Of a DNA stretch of 64,000 nt, positions 16,950-26,634 are shown in pieces. The translations under genes were made by a program, and so were the position numbers. The stretch is from CAIJXJ01 sp964445115 (GTDB lineage: Bacteria > Pseudomonadota > Gammaproteobacteria > Burkholderiales > Methylophilaceae), in contig CAYUJU010000001.1 of the NCBI GenBank assembly GCA_964445115.1, positions 264,694-328,693 on the forward strand, in the 5' to 3' direction. Below the pieces are notes generated by a model, which saw only the letters and a program-made list of their open reading frames with translations, had not been told where the DNA came from and did not search any database. The first letter of the stretch is position 1; each line of letters opens with the position of its first letter.

Positions 16950-17582
16950 ATGACGTTATTCAGAGTTACGCTCATCTTGATGCTGCTGGCACCTCTTCAG
17001 GCACTTGCCGCCCCCGTGATACTGGTATTCGGCGACAGTCTCTCCGCCGCCTACGGCATCCCGCTGGCGCAGAACTGGCCGCAATTATTGCAGCAGCGTC
17101 TGGAAAAAAACGGCTTTCCCCATCGTATTGTGAACGTGAGCATCAGCGGCGAGACCACCAGCGGCGGCCTGAGCCGGATCGACAAAGCGCTATTGGACCA
17201 CAAACCCGCACTTGTAGTTCTGGAACTGGGTGCGAATGATGGATTGCGCGGCCTGCCGCTGAAGGAAATGCAGCGCAACCTGACCGGTATCATCACCGCC
17301 TGCAAGCGTCGGGGTGCCAAAGTGTTGCTGGTGGGCATGCGGATTCCGCCCAACTACGGGCCGCGTTACACCGACAGCTTTTTCAGCAGCTATGCCACCC
17401 TGGCCCGCGAACACCGTCTTCAGCTGGTGCCGTTCCTGCTGGAAGGCGTCGCCGGCAACCGCAGCCTGATGCAGGACGACGGGCTGCACCCGACCGCGGC
17501 GGCCCAGCCCAGGGTCCTCGAGAATCTCTGGCGCGGACTCAAACCGTTGCTAGGCAAACCAGTCAAACCGGCTGCCAGATAA
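16950..17582 (+). CDS. tesA: Periplasmic SGNH esterase / acyl-CoA thioesterase I
   Basis: A 210-residue GDSL-family hydrolase. A signal peptide (about residues 1-21, LMLLAPLQALAAP) precedes block I with the nucleophile in VFGDSLSAAYG; block III is ELGANDGLRG and the catalytic Asp/His sit in DGLHPTAAAQ. TesA-like enzymes hydrolyse thioesters and aryl esters in the periplasm. It is divergent from the YbbA/YbbP-type genes, a conserved arrangement, and its last 20 bases overlap the end of tilS convergently. There is no clear ribosome site before the ATG. Confidence 0.93.
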   Translation: MTLFRVTLILMLLAPLQALAAPVILVFGDSLSAAYGIPLAQNWPQLLQQRLEKNGFPHRIVNVSISGETTSGGLSRIDKALLDHKPALVVLELGANDGLRGLPLKEMQRNLTGIITACKRRGAKVLLVGMRIPPNYGPRYTDSFFSSYATLAREHRLQLVPFLLEGVAGNRSLMQDDGLHPTAAAQPRVLENLWRGLKPLLGKPVKPAAR

Positions 17583-18894
17583 CGTCGATTCCCGCTTTAT
17601 CGGGGCCTGCTTGCCAATCATGGGCGACGCCGATGCCAGGCACCACCAGCAACTGCGCCTGATACCAGAGTAAAGGTAACGTCGGGCGTTGCCATGCCGG
17701 TAACCCGGCTTCCTGAAACAGGTTCTTGAGCGAGCGCGCCGGGCGATTCTGGCTCAACTGCAGACGCTCTCCACCCGAGCGGGTATGAATTTCCAGCGAC
17801 TTGCCAGCCAGTTTTTCAACGCTCACTCCCTGCCCTATTACCTGTCGGAATAGCAGGCGCCCCGCGGGCAACACCAACTCTTCTTCCCCCTGCCACAGGT
17901 GCGGCACATCGGGCACGGGGTGGGCCTCAGGCGCAAACCACACGGTATCCCGGTAGCGTCGGACGCACCCGCCCGCCAGTACGATCTCTATTTCGGCCTC
18001 CGGGCGCGCCCGGGCCAGCTGCTTCATGATCTCCGCCAGACGGCGGGTGCTGGGCAATACGTCAACATACGAGGACAGCCAGAACCGCAGCAGGTTTTTC
18101 GCGCGCGGAGTCGACAGTTGGCGTAGCGCCTGTACCGCCAACCTGCCGTCCACGATCCACTGGGCGGCATCCTGCTGGGCGATTTCCTGCAGCAAGGCAT
18201 CCGCTTCAGCGAGGTGGGCGGCGCTCCGGGCCAGCGCGCTGCCGGCGGCGGGAAACCGCTGGCGCAACACGGGCAACACGGCGTGGCGCAAATAATTGCG
18301 GTCGAAACTTTCGTCCTGGTTACTTTCATCCTCGACCCAGGCAATGCCGAGTTCGCAGGCACAGGCTTCGAGGCTGGCCCGCGGCGTGTCCAGCAAGGGC
18401 CGTAACAGGATGGGCGTGCTGTCGCGCTGCACCGGCATGGCGGCAAGGCCCTTGATCCCGGCACCGCGCAGCAATTGCAGCAGCATGGTTTCGGCCTGAT
18501 CATCCTGATGGTGCGCCAGCAACAGGTAATCGGCTGGGTGTCGGGCAAATGCCGCGTAACGTGCAGCACGGGCAGCCGCTTCGACCCCGAGTCCGCTTTC
18601 CCGCGATACCGTGACGCGCTCCGCCGTGAACGGGACCTCCAGCATGCGGCACACCTGGGCACAATGCTGCTGCCAGGCTTCCGCATGGGGGCTCAGGCCG
18701 TGGTTGATGTGAAGCGCCGCAAGCTCGATGCCGAGCGCAGGACGTAAACGGTGCAGCAGATGCAGGAGGACGGTGGAATCGAGTCCACCGGAATACCCGA
18801 GCAGCAGTCGCTGCCCGGGCTGGATGAGCGGTTGGAGGAAGTGGGCTAACCGCGTCTCGAGATCAGCGAGGGGCGACTTCTTTGAACTTGCCAT
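17563..18894 (-). CDS. tilS: tRNA(Ile)-lysidine synthetase
   Basis: A 443-residue N-type ATP pyrophosphatase. The PP-loop SGGLDST lies near residue 35, the family HHQDDQAET motif follows, and the C-terminal substrate-binding domains are present. It converts C34 of tRNA-Ile(CAU) to lysidine so the tRNA reads AUA. Its start overlaps the accA end by 32 bases, and no closer methionine offers a shorter version, so the overlap looks real. Its end overlaps tesA convergently by 20 bases. Confidence 0.95.
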   Translation of the reverse strand: MASSKKSPLADLETRLAHFLQPLIQPGQRLLLGYSGGLDSTVLLHLLHRLRPALGIELAALHINHGLSPHAEAWQQHCAQVCRMLEVPFTAERVTVSRESGLGVEAAARAARYAAFARHPADYLLLAHHQDDQAETMLLQLLRGAGIKGLAAMPVQRDSTPILLRPLLDTPRASLEACACELGIAWVEDESNQDESFDRNYLRHAVLPVLRQRFPAAGSALARSAAHLAEADALLQEIAQQDAAQWIVDGRLAVQALRQLSTPRAKNLLRFWLSSYVDVLPSTRRLAEIMKQLARARPEAEIEIVLAGGCVRRYRDTVWFAPEAHPVPDVPHLWQGEEELVLPAGRLLFRQVIGQGVSVEKLAGKSLEIHTRSGGERLQLSQNRPARSLKNLFQEAGLPAWQRPTLPLLWYQAQLLVVPGIGVAHDWQAGPDKAGIDVIWQPV

Positions 18895-19831
18895 AGCTCA
18901 TGAGGCGGTCCAGACGGGCTTCGAGCAAGTTGGGAATCGACATCACTTGCAAGCGGGCGAGTTCATCTTTCAGCGCACGTCGCAGGGTTTGCATCATGAC
19001 TTCCGGCTCGCGGTGGGCGCCGCCCAGCGGTTCTGCGACGATACGGTCAACCAGCCCCATGCTCTTGAGGCGATTGGCCGTAATGGCTAGCGTCTCGGCC
19101 GCATCCGGCGCCTTATCCGCACTCTTCCACAGGATGGAGGCACAGCCTTCCGGAGAAATCACGGAATAGGTCCCATATTGCAGCATCATCAGGTGATCGA
19201 CCACGCCCAGCGCCAGCGCACCACCGGAGCCACCTTCACCGATGATGACACCGATGATCGGCGTCTTGAGTTCTGCCATCACGTACAGATTGCGCGCAAT
19301 CGCTTCTGATTGGCCACGTTCTTCCGCACCGATGCCGGGATAAGCACCGGGCGTGTCGATCAGCGTGATGATGGGCAGGTTGAATTTTTCCGCCAGGCGA
19401 AACAGGCGCAGCGCCTTTCGATAGCCTTCCGGGCGTGGCATGCCGAAATTGCGATAAATCTTTTCCTTGGTGTCGCGGCCCTTCTGGTGGCCGATCACCA
19501 TCACTGGCTGACCTTCGAAGCGGGCCATGCCACCAACGATGGCGGGATCGTCAGCATAGGCACGGTCACCATGCAGTTCTTCGAAATCGGTGAACAGCCC
19601 CTGAATGTAGTCCAGGGTATACGGGCGCTGCGGATGGCGAGACACCTGCGACACCTGCCAGGCACCCAGCTTGCTGTAGATGTCTTTGGTCAGCGTTTGG
19701 CTTTTCTGTTGCAAACGGTCGATTTCTTCGGAGATATCCAGTGCGGAATCATCCTGCACGTAACGCAATTCTTCGATTTTGGCCTCGAGTTCGGCGATGG
19801 GTTGCTCGAAATCCAGAAAGCTAGTCTTCAT
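18863..19831 (-). CDS. accA: Acetyl-CoA carboxylase carboxyltransferase subunit alpha
   Basis: A 322-residue alpha subunit of the carboxyltransferase that makes malonyl-CoA for fatty-acid synthesis. It starts MKTSFLDFEQPIAELEAKIE and contains TLIDTPGAYPGIGAEERGQ and GEGGSGGALALGV, the oxyanion-forming glycine-rich loops. The length is normal. It lies between dnaE (43-base gap) and tilS, matching the conserved dnaE-accA-tilS order of proteobacteria. Confidence 0.96.
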   Translation of the reverse strand: MKTSFLDFEQPIAELEAKIEELRYVQDDSALDISEEIDRLQQKSQTLTKDIYSKLGAWQVSQVSRHPQRPYTLDYIQGLFTDFEELHGDRAYADDPAIVGGMARFEGQPVMVIGHQKGRDTKEKIYRNFGMPRPEGYRKALRLFRLAEKFNLPIITLIDTPGAYPGIGAEERGQSEAIARNLYVMAELKTPIIGVIIGEGGSGGALALGVVDHLMMLQYGTYSVISPEGCASILWKSADKAPDAAETLAITANRLKSMGLVDRIVAEPLGGAHREPEVMMQTLRRALKDELARLQVMSIPNLLEARLDRLMSYGKFKEVAPR

Positions 19832-19874
19832 AAATGTCTTCTCTTATCTTGCTGCGAACAGCGTGAAATCGGGT

Positions 19875-22800
19875 CTAATGATACAGGATTTTGACGTTGT
19901 CATCGGAAAGCCAGGTCCGCAGGCCGGCGATCAGTTCGTCGCGCAACTCGACCCGCCAGGCGTCCCCAAGGGAAAGCTCAACCCGCGCATCCGTATTGCG
20001 GTAGTCGATCTGCACCGGGCAGCCCCGCAGGTCCTGCTCGACACCTGAAGGCTTGCAGAACGGGGCCAGCACTTCGCGCAACTTGAGCGCATCCGCCTGG
20101 CCGTTGCACGAAATGCGCAACAGGCTGGCATAGGCACTACGCGCGGCCGACACGTCGAACAAGCGGCGGGCATTGACGCGCAGGCCGCCGGTGAAATCGT
20201 CGTTGCTCACCTTGCCTTCGACGAACAGCAATTGGTCCTCTTTCAGCAACGCCGCATTCGCCATGAACAACTCGTTGCCAATCGCCACTTCGATCTGTGC
20301 CGTCGCGTCGTCAATGGTCACGAACGCCATCTTGCCGCGGCTGGTCATGCGGGTACGGGTCGCGATCACCACGCCGGCGAGCAACTGCGGCTGTTCCTGC
20401 GGCGTCAACGTCGCCAGGCTGTTGCGTACGAAGGATGAAAGCTCTTTCTTGTAGGCAAGGTAAGGGTGCCCGCTGAAATAGAAGCCGAGTGCGGACTTTT
20501 CCTGCTGCAGTTTTTCCTGTTCCGGCCAGGGAGGAACTGCAGGCAGTTGATGGGTGGTCACCTCTGGCATGTCGCCGAACAGGCTGTTTTGCCCGGACGC
20601 TGCCCCGCTCTGCTCCGCCGCCTCAATCGCCATGCCGACGCCCGCCAGCAAGGCGGCGCGGTTGGGCTCCAGCTTGTCGAACGCACCGGCGCGGATCAGT
20701 GATTCAATCACGCGGCGGTTTACCTTGCGCAAGTCGAGGCGCTGGCAGAAATCGAACAGATCCTTGAATGGGCCACCCTGCTGGCGGGACTCCAGAATGA
20801 CTTCGATAGCGGACCAGCCGGTGCCCTTGATCGCGCCCAAGCCATACAGAATCTGCTTGGCATTGAGCGGCTTGAAACGGAACTCGCTCTGGTTGATATC
20901 CGGCGGCAGGATCTCCAGCCCGTTCAGCAGGCAATCGTCGTGAAAGATATGCACGCTGTCCGTGTTGTTCATGTCGGCGGACATGGTCGCCGCGAGGAAG
21001 GCCGCCGGGTAATGGCGTTTCAGGAAGGCCGTGTGGTAGGCCACGAGCGCATAGGCTGCCGCATGCGACTTGTTGAAGCCGTAGCTGGCGAACTTTTCCA
21101 TCAGGTCGAACAGGAATTCGGCATCGCGCGGTGCCGTGCCGTTTTTCTGCGCCCCCTCGACGAAAATCGCCCGCTGCTGCGCCATTTCCTCAGGCTTTTT
21201 CTTACCCATGGCGCGGCGCAGCATATCGGCGCCGCCGAGGCTGTAGCCTGCGACCACCTGCGCGATCTGCATCACCTGTTCCTGGTACACCATGATGCCG
21301 TAGGTTTCGCGCAAGATCGGCGCAGTCGCGGGATGCGGATATTCGACTTTCTGCTGGCCGTGCTTGCGACGGCAGAAATCAGGGATCAGGTCCATCGGGC
21401 CCGGACGATACAAGGCCACCAGCGCAATAATGTCCTCGAACACGTCAGGCTTGGCCTGCTTCAGCATGTCCTTCATGCCACGCGATTCCAACTGGAACAC
21501 GGCCGTGGTGTTGGCGCTCTTTAGCAGTTCGAAGGTCGGTTTATCATCCAGCGGCAGGGTCTCGAATGCCAGCGGCTCCAGCCCTTCCAGCGCACGCTGG
21601 GCGTTGGTGCTTTCCAGCGCCATGTCGAGAATGGTGAGGGTACGCAAGCCCAGGAAGTCGAACTTGACCAGCCCGACCTTCTCCACGTCGTCCTTGTCGT
21701 ACTGGCTCACCACGCTGTCGCTGCCCTGCTGGCAATACATGGGCGAGAAGTCGGTGATTCGACTGGGCGAAATCAGCACGCCGCCCGCGTGCATGCCGAT
21801 ATTGCGGGTCAGGCCTTCCAAGCGAAGCGCAAGCTCCAGCAGCTCGTTGACTTCTTCTTCCTTCTCGCGCCGCTCCTTGAGTTGCGGCTCTTTCTCCAGC
21901 GCGTCGGAAAGCGAAATTCCCAGCTCGTTCGGAATCAGCTTGGCGATACCATCGACGAAGTTGAACGGCAGGTCCAGCACCCGGCCTACGTCGCGAATCA
22001 CGGCCTTGGCCGCCATGGTCCCGAAGGTAGCGATCTGCGAGACCGCCTCCTTGCCATATTTTTCGCGCACGTACTGGATGACGCGGTCGCGCCCGTCCAT
22101 GCAGAAGTCGATATCGAAGTCGGGCATCGACACCCGCTCCGGATTCAGGAAACGCTCGAACAGCAGGGCATAACGCAGCGGATCAAGGTCCGTAATACCC
22201 AAGCTGTAGGCGACCAGCGAGCCAGCACCAGACCCGCGCCCCGGGCCGACTGGCACACCATTATGCTTGGCCCAGTTGATGAAGTCCGCCACGATCAGGA
22301 AATACCCAGGGAACCCCATCTGCACGATGATCCCCACCTCAAAGTCCAGGCGCACCTCATATTCCGGGCGTTTGGCTTCGCGCACAACTGGATCGGGGTA
22401 TAACACCGCCAGCCGCTGCAACAGCCCTTCGTGGGCCTGACTACGCAGGTAATCATCGAGACTTTCGTTGTTCGGCGTGGGAAATTGCGGCAGGTAGTTC
22501 TTGCCTAGGGTAATGCCGAGACTGCAACGTTTGGCGATCTCGACCGAGTTTTGCAAGGCCTCTGGGATATCGGCAAACAACTCCGACATTTCGGCCTGGG
22601 TCTTGAAATACTGTTGCGGCGTAAAGTGCTGCGGGCGGCGCTTGTCGGCCAGCACATAGCCTTCTGCAATACAGACGCGCGCCTCGTGCGCCTTGAAATC
22701 GTCCGTATCGAGAAACTGGATGGGGTGCGTCGCGACGACCGGCAGTTGCAGGGTAGAGGCCAGTTCACAAGCCTGCGTGATGTAACTTTCCTGCTGGGCA

Positions 22801-23324
22801 TGGCCAGCGCGCTGCAGTTCAATATAGAACCGATCAGGGAAAAGGGCTTGCCACTGTTGCGCCAGCGTCTGCGCCAGCGCCATGTTGCCCTGCAACAGCG
22901 CCTGCCCCACCTCGCCCGACATGCCGCCGGAAAGCAGGATCAAACCATCATTTTTTTCCGCCAGCCATTCGCGCTTGATCTCGGCACGTCCTCGGTGCTG
23001 ATTCTCAAGGTAGGCTTGCGTCAGCAACTCGCACAGGCGCAAATAGCCCGCATGATTCTGGCACAGCATCAATATCCGGGAAGGCTGATCTCGATTGGCC
23101 TCGTTCTCGAGCCAGAGATCTGCGCCAATTAACGGCTTGATTCCTTTGCCTCGGGCAGCGGAATAGAATTTGACGGCACCAAAAAGGTTGGAAAGGTCGG
23201 TCAGCGCCAAGGCCGGCATGGCATCTTTGACGGCGCGCTTGACGTAATCGCCGATACGCACCATCCCGTCCACGACGGAGTACTCGCTGTGGCAGCGCAG
23301 GTGGACAAAAACAGGTTCAGACAT
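19875..23324 (-). CDS. dnaE: DNA polymerase III alpha subunit
   Basis: A 1149-residue replicative polymerase. The PHP domain is at the N-terminus (VHLRCHSEYSVVDGMV), the polymerase palm carries the catalytic acidic motif PDFDIDFCMDGR, and the tandem HhH and OB-fold regions follow. The length is that of DnaE1. It performs chromosome synthesis within the holoenzyme. The gene heads the dnaE-accA-tilS run. Upstream, the usual rnhB neighbour is displaced by about 4.3 kb of motility and signalling genes. Confidence 0.97.
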   Translation of the reverse strand: MSEPVFVHLRCHSEYSVVDGMVRIGDYVKRAVKDAMPALALTDLSNLFGAVKFYSAARGKGIKPLIGADLWLENEANRDQPSRILMLCQNHAGYLRLCELLTQAYLENQHRGRAEIKREWLAEKNDGLILLSGGMSGEVGQALLQGNMALAQTLAQQWQALFPDRFYIELQRAGHAQQESYITQACELASTLQLPVVATHPIQFLDTDDFKAHEARVCIAEGYVLADKRRPQHFTPQQYFKTQAEMSELFADIPEALQNSVEIAKRCSLGITLGKNYLPQFPTPNNESLDDYLRSQAHEGLLQRLAVLYPDPVVREAKRPEYEVRLDFEVGIIVQMGFPGYFLIVADFINWAKHNGVPVGPGRGSGAGSLVAYSLGITDLDPLRYALLFERFLNPERVSMPDFDIDFCMDGRDRVIQYVREKYGKEAVSQIATFGTMAAKAVIRDVGRVLDLPFNFVDGIAKLIPNELGISLSDALEKEPQLKERREKEEEVNELLELALRLEGLTRNIGMHAGGVLISPSRITDFSPMYCQQGSDSVVSQYDKDDVEKVGLVKFDFLGLRTLTILDMALESTNAQRALEGLEPLAFETLPLDDKPTFELLKSANTTAVFQLESRGMKDMLKQAKPDVFEDIIALVALYRPGPMDLIPDFCRRKHGQQKVEYPHPATAPILRETYGIMVYQEQVMQIAQVVAGYSLGGADMLRRAMGKKKPEEMAQQRAIFVEGAQKNGTAPRDAEFLFDLMEKFASYGFNKSHAAAYALVAYHTAFLKRHYPAAFLAATMSADMNNTDSVHIFHDDCLLNGLEILPPDINQSEFRFKPLNAKQILYGLGAIKGTGWSAIEVILESRQQGGPFKDLFDFCQRLDLRKVNRRVIESLIRAGAFDKLEPNRAALLAGVGMAIEAAEQSGAASGQNSLFGDMPEVTTHQLPAVPPWPEQEKLQQEKSALGFYFSGHPYLAYKKELSSFVRNSLATLTPQEQPQLLAGVVIATRTRMTSRGKMAFVTIDDATAQIEVAIGNELFMANAALLKEDQLLFVEGKVSNDDFTGGLRVNARRLFDVSAARSAYASLLRISCNGQADALKLREVLAPFCKPSGVEQDLRGCPVQIDYRNTDARVELSLGDAWRVELRDELIAGLRTWLSDDNVKILYH

Positions 23325-23374
23325 GCTGCAATTTTACCGGAAAAGTCGCCTTGCCGAACCCACGTTTGTCGCGC

Positions 23375-24184
23375 TCATCGACACACGCCGACCGAACCCT
23401 CGGCGCATACCCGCCCATCAGGCCACACCGCATGACCGAGCTGCACGCCCGTCAGATCTGCGCCCTTCAGGCTGGCCTGGAGCAGACTGGCGCGCATCAG
23501 ATTGGCGTATTTGAGGTTGGCGTGCTGCAAATTTGCGCCGGACAGATCCGCCCCCTGCAGGTCCACACCGACCAGCAGTTGATCGTGTTTATCACAGCCT
23601 GCCCAATTCACGCCCCGACTGGCAGGGGCCTGGCAATCAGCCTGGAACTGCAGCCCAACCTTGATTGGATTCACAGGCTTGGTCGTCAACGTCACGACCA
23701 GCACAACCGCCACAACCAGCAAGATACCGATAATGGCTTTGACGTAAGAATCACGCCGAGTACGTACCCATTCTTCAAAGGAAGAACGGCTTTCGCGATA
23801 GGCATGCTGTTCTACCGTTTCCGGACGTTGCCTGCGATCCACACCGCTACGTCGGTTGAGATTTTGCTCGGCCATGTCAGGGGATTCGTGTTTTCTGGGG
23901 TCAGGTGACTTGCGGTCGTCCAGCCAACGCAGCGCGGCTTTGGCACGCTCCTCCCGCCAGTCCACGTCCCCCTCGGCCACCCCCATGTGCTCGTACAACG
24001 TTGCATGAACTTTTTCCATGAGTTCCGGCAACTGGTCGAGCGGGCGCCAGAACTTCCCGTCCAGACTCAACTGGTCCTGTTCGCCGATGCGCCCCAGCAG
24101 GATATGGCGACAGATCAGCGGTTCCGGGAAAGGGCCCTGCTGGCGATCCCCGCGTTTAACGAACCAGAGGCGATAATCACTCAT
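23375..24184 (-). CDS. GYF_2-like / pentapeptide-repeat membrane protein
   Basis: A 269-residue protein of uncommon architecture. Residues about 1-55 (DYRLWFVKRGDRQQGPF, then FWRPLDQLPEL) look like a GYF_2 (DUF4339) domain. A charged linker carries RRSGVDRRQ, a single membrane segment lies at about 150-168, and the C-terminal part contains consecutive pentapeptide repeats (VDLQGADLSGANLQHANLK). The ATG at 24184 overlaps the stop of the upstream HDOD gene (TGATG), so the two are coupled. By topology the pentapeptide part would be periplasmic. The function is unknown. Confidence 0.8.
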   Translation of the reverse strand: MSDYRLWFVKRGDRQQGPFPEPLICRHILLGRIGEQDQLSLDGKFWRPLDQLPELMEKVHATLYEHMGVAEGDVDWREERAKAALRWLDDRKSPDPRKHESPDMAEQNLNRRSGVDRRQRPETVEQHAYRESRSSFEEWVRTRRDSYVKAIIGILLVVAVVLVVTLTTKPVNPIKVGLQFQADCQAPASRGVNWAGCDKHDQLLVGVDLQGADLSGANLQHANLKYANLMRASLLQASLKGADLTGVQLGHAVWPDGRVCAEGSVGVCR

Positions 24185-25623
24185 CAGGATTTCGCCAGGT
24201 GTGCCATGCCGACCCCGGCCTGGGTGCACAACTTCTTGAATTTCTCGTAACGGTCTTCCGCCAGTTCGGCGCCGTCATCATCGGCGTAGAACATCCCCAC
24301 CATCTGGCCACGTACGGCGATCGACATGACGAAAAAACTATTGCCCGAGGTCGCATGCGCAATCTCGGGGCTCACCAGCGCACCAACTTTGCCGCGCATG
24401 GCATCGTTCATCCAGAAGGCTTGTGGCTTTTCCATCAAACGCCCAAACAGATTCGACGGCTGCAACGGGAAAGCGAAGGGTTTGAGCGGCGAATGCTCAG
24501 GAGCACCCACGGTGAAACGTCCCTGCAGCCGCGATTTGTCGTGGGATGCCAGCGCAAACACGATGCGCTTCAAGCCCACCCCGTCGCGCAAGCCCTGAAA
24601 AACCAGCTGCATCAAGGTGTTCAGGTGCAGGCTTCCATCCAGATGGGTGGCAATCTGCTGCATGACCTCGTCATAGACGTCACCGGATGTCGAGCGCCCC
24701 GCCTCCGACCCGGCTGGAGCAGCTGCAATGTGCGCCACTGCCTCGTCTTCCGGCCATGGGCCAGGCAATAGCGGCATCCAGCGGGCAGCCGGCAGCGCAC
24801 CAGGAATCACTACGGTACGCGCCACCTTTGCTGCGGTCCGATGGACCCTGGCAACCAGCTCATCCAGAGGCTCGTGCAGCCCCTCCGCCGCCAGACCCAG
24901 CAACCGCAAGGTCTCCTCGCCATGCCATCCACGTTCCACACTCCTCGCCAGGTCTCGCGCAACCGCCACCAGACGGGGCCTGACATGCAATTCGCAATCC
25001 GCCTCCCGCAGCGCACTCAACACCAGCGGCGGCAGATTCCATTGATCGAACAGCTCCAGGCTCAACACATCCAGCGCAACCCCGAACGTCTCTTGCTCGA
25101 CGCCCACGCGCGGCTGCCCACCGGCAGACCGGACATGTTTATGCATCAGATCGGGGGCCGCGACCCAGAGCAGCATCGCCGCGGACTCCTGCAACATGGC
25201 CGCGATCACCATCTCTTCCACATTCAGATCGAGCCTGACCATTGCCCAGTCCCGGACCTGCCCCCCCGCGTGCATGGCACGCATAGCCATCGCATACAAC
25301 CCGGCCAACGCCTCGGGCTCCAACACCTGCTCGGCCTCAGGCGCGGCCAGCACCCGCTCGAAAAAAGCCGATAGCCCCATCATCATGACCGCGTGCTCGA
25401 TGGTCAGCACCGGCTGTGCCAGACTCCCTTTGCGACGGCCGTTGACCATCCGCATGACCCGCAGCAACAGCATCGGATCACGCAAAACGATTTTTGCCAC
25501 TTCCTCACCACTGACATCCGGCTGCTTTTTATCCAGCGCGATCAAGGCGGTACGGGATTCCGCCATCACCGGCAAATCCACTGATTCCAGTAGGACAACC
25601 CATTCCTGTAAAGTTTTTTGCAC
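24184..25623 (-). CDS. HDOD domain signalling protein
   Basis: A 479-residue protein. The N-terminal 230 or so residues match the HDOD (HD-related output) domain, with ALDKKQPDVSGEEVAKIVLRDPMLLLRVMRMVN and the IEHAVMMMG stretch. The C-terminal part (about 320-479) resembles a GAF-type sensor fold but lacks clear motifs. HDOD proteins lack the catalytic His-Asp pair and act in signalling and motility. It is translationally coupled to the pentapeptide protein downstream and divergent from motA. The GAF assignment is inference. Confidence 0.8.
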   Translation of the reverse strand: MQKTLQEWVVLLESVDLPVMAESRTALIALDKKQPDVSGEEVAKIVLRDPMLLLRVMRMVNGRRKGSLAQPVLTIEHAVMMMGLSAFFERVLAAPEAEQVLEPEALAGLYAMAMRAMHAGGQVRDWAMVRLDLNVEEMVIAAMLQESAAMLLWVAAPDLMHKHVRSAGGQPRVGVEQETFGVALDVLSLELFDQWNLPPLVLSALREADCELHVRPRLVAVARDLARSVERGWHGEETLRLLGLAAEGLHEPLDELVARVHRTAAKVARTVVIPGALPAARWMPLLPGPWPEDEAVAHIAAAPAGSEAGRSTSGDVYDEVMQQIATHLDGSLHLNTLMQLVFQGLRDGVGLKRIVFALASHDKSRLQGRFTVGAPEHSPLKPFAFPLQPSNLFGRLMEKPQAFWMNDAMRGKVGALVSPEIAHATSGNSFFVMSIAVRGQMVGMFYADDDGAELAEDRYEKFKKLCTQAGVGMAHLAKS

Positions 25624-25753
25624 TTTGTTATTCTCGATGCGGTATCACGGTGACGAAACGATTCCAGGCATTGCGGCTTGCGGCACGCCCCGATTCATTG
25701 CAAAATCCATCTGTAATTCTAATCGCAGACCAACAACAAGCAAGGGTTAGCCC

Positions 25754-26608
25754 ATGAATCTGATCGTCGGTACCGTCATTCTCTTCGCGTGCGTGCTAGG
25801 CGGTTACGTCATGCACCACGGCAAGCTCGGTGCCCTGTATCAACCCACAGAATTGCTCATCATTGCCGGCGGCGCGTTTGGTGCCTTCTTCATTGCACAC
25901 CCCCTGCCCGTCATCAAGAAATCTTTCGCAGCTGTGCTCAGCCTGCTGAAAGGCTCCAGTTACAACAAAGCCAAGTACATGGAACTGCTGTCGCTGATGT
26001 ACGGCCTCTTCACCAAAATTCGTAAGGATGGCCTCATCGCACTGGAAGCCGATATCGAAGATCCGGAGAAAAGCGCCATCTTCACCCAGTATCCGGGCGT
26101 TCTGGCCGACCATCATGTACTCGATTTCATCTGTGACTATTTCCGACTCATGGTGGGCGGCAGTATGAACTCCATGGAAATCGAAAACCTGATGGATGTC
26201 GAAATGGAAACGCACCATGAGGAAGTCCATAAACCGCTGGGCGCCGTGCAGGGTGCAGCAGATGCGCTGCCTGCCTTCGGTATCGTGGCCGCCGTGCTGG
26301 GGGTGGTGATCACCATGGGTGCGATCGGCGGGCCGCCTGAAGAACTCGGCAAAAACGTCGGTGCCGCGTTGGTGGGTACCATGTTGGGTATTCTGCTGGC
26401 CTACGGTTTGGTCGGCCCCATCGGCACGCATCTTAATCACCGCGCTGAGGAAGAAGCCAAATATTACACCTGTATCAAGACCTGCATCATCGCGTACCTG
26501 AACGGCTACGCCCCGCAGGTTGCCATCGAATTCGGGCGCAAGGTATTGCCTTCCGACGTTCGCCCGGGCTTCCTCGAGCTCGAAGAACACGTCAAACAGA
26601 AAAAGTAG
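25754..26608 (+). CDS. motA: Flagellar motor stator protein MotA
   Basis: A 284-residue stator subunit with four membrane segments (about 3-20, 33-50, 170-190, 201-220) and the conserved helix GAIGGPPEELGKNVGAALVG followed by GTMLGILLAYGLVGP. With MotB it forms the proton-driven stator of the flagellar motor. AGGGTT lies a few bases before the ATG. The 130-base gap to the divergent HDOD gene must hold both promoters; I see no clear FliA-type site there. The gene is followed by motB after 26 bases. Confidence 0.95.
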   Translation: MNLIVGTVILFACVLGGYVMHHGKLGALYQPTELLIIAGGAFGAFFIAHPLPVIKKSFAAVLSLLKGSSYNKAKYMELLSLMYGLFTKIRKDGLIALEADIEDPEKSAIFTQYPGVLADHHVLDFICDYFRLMVGGSMNSMEIENLMDVEMETHHEEVHKPLGAVQGAADALPAFGIVAAVLGVVITMGAIGGPPEELGKNVGAALVGTMLGILLAYGLVGPIGTHLNHRAEEEAKYYTCIKTCIIAYLNGYAPQVAIEFGRKVLPSDVRPGFLELEEHVKQKK

Positions 26609-26634
26609 CCGCAACGGACTGAAGGACAGCCGTC

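Noticed and set aside
25624..25753. FliA-type promoter before motA
   Set aside because: No TAAA-N15-GCCGATAA-like match could be found in the gap.
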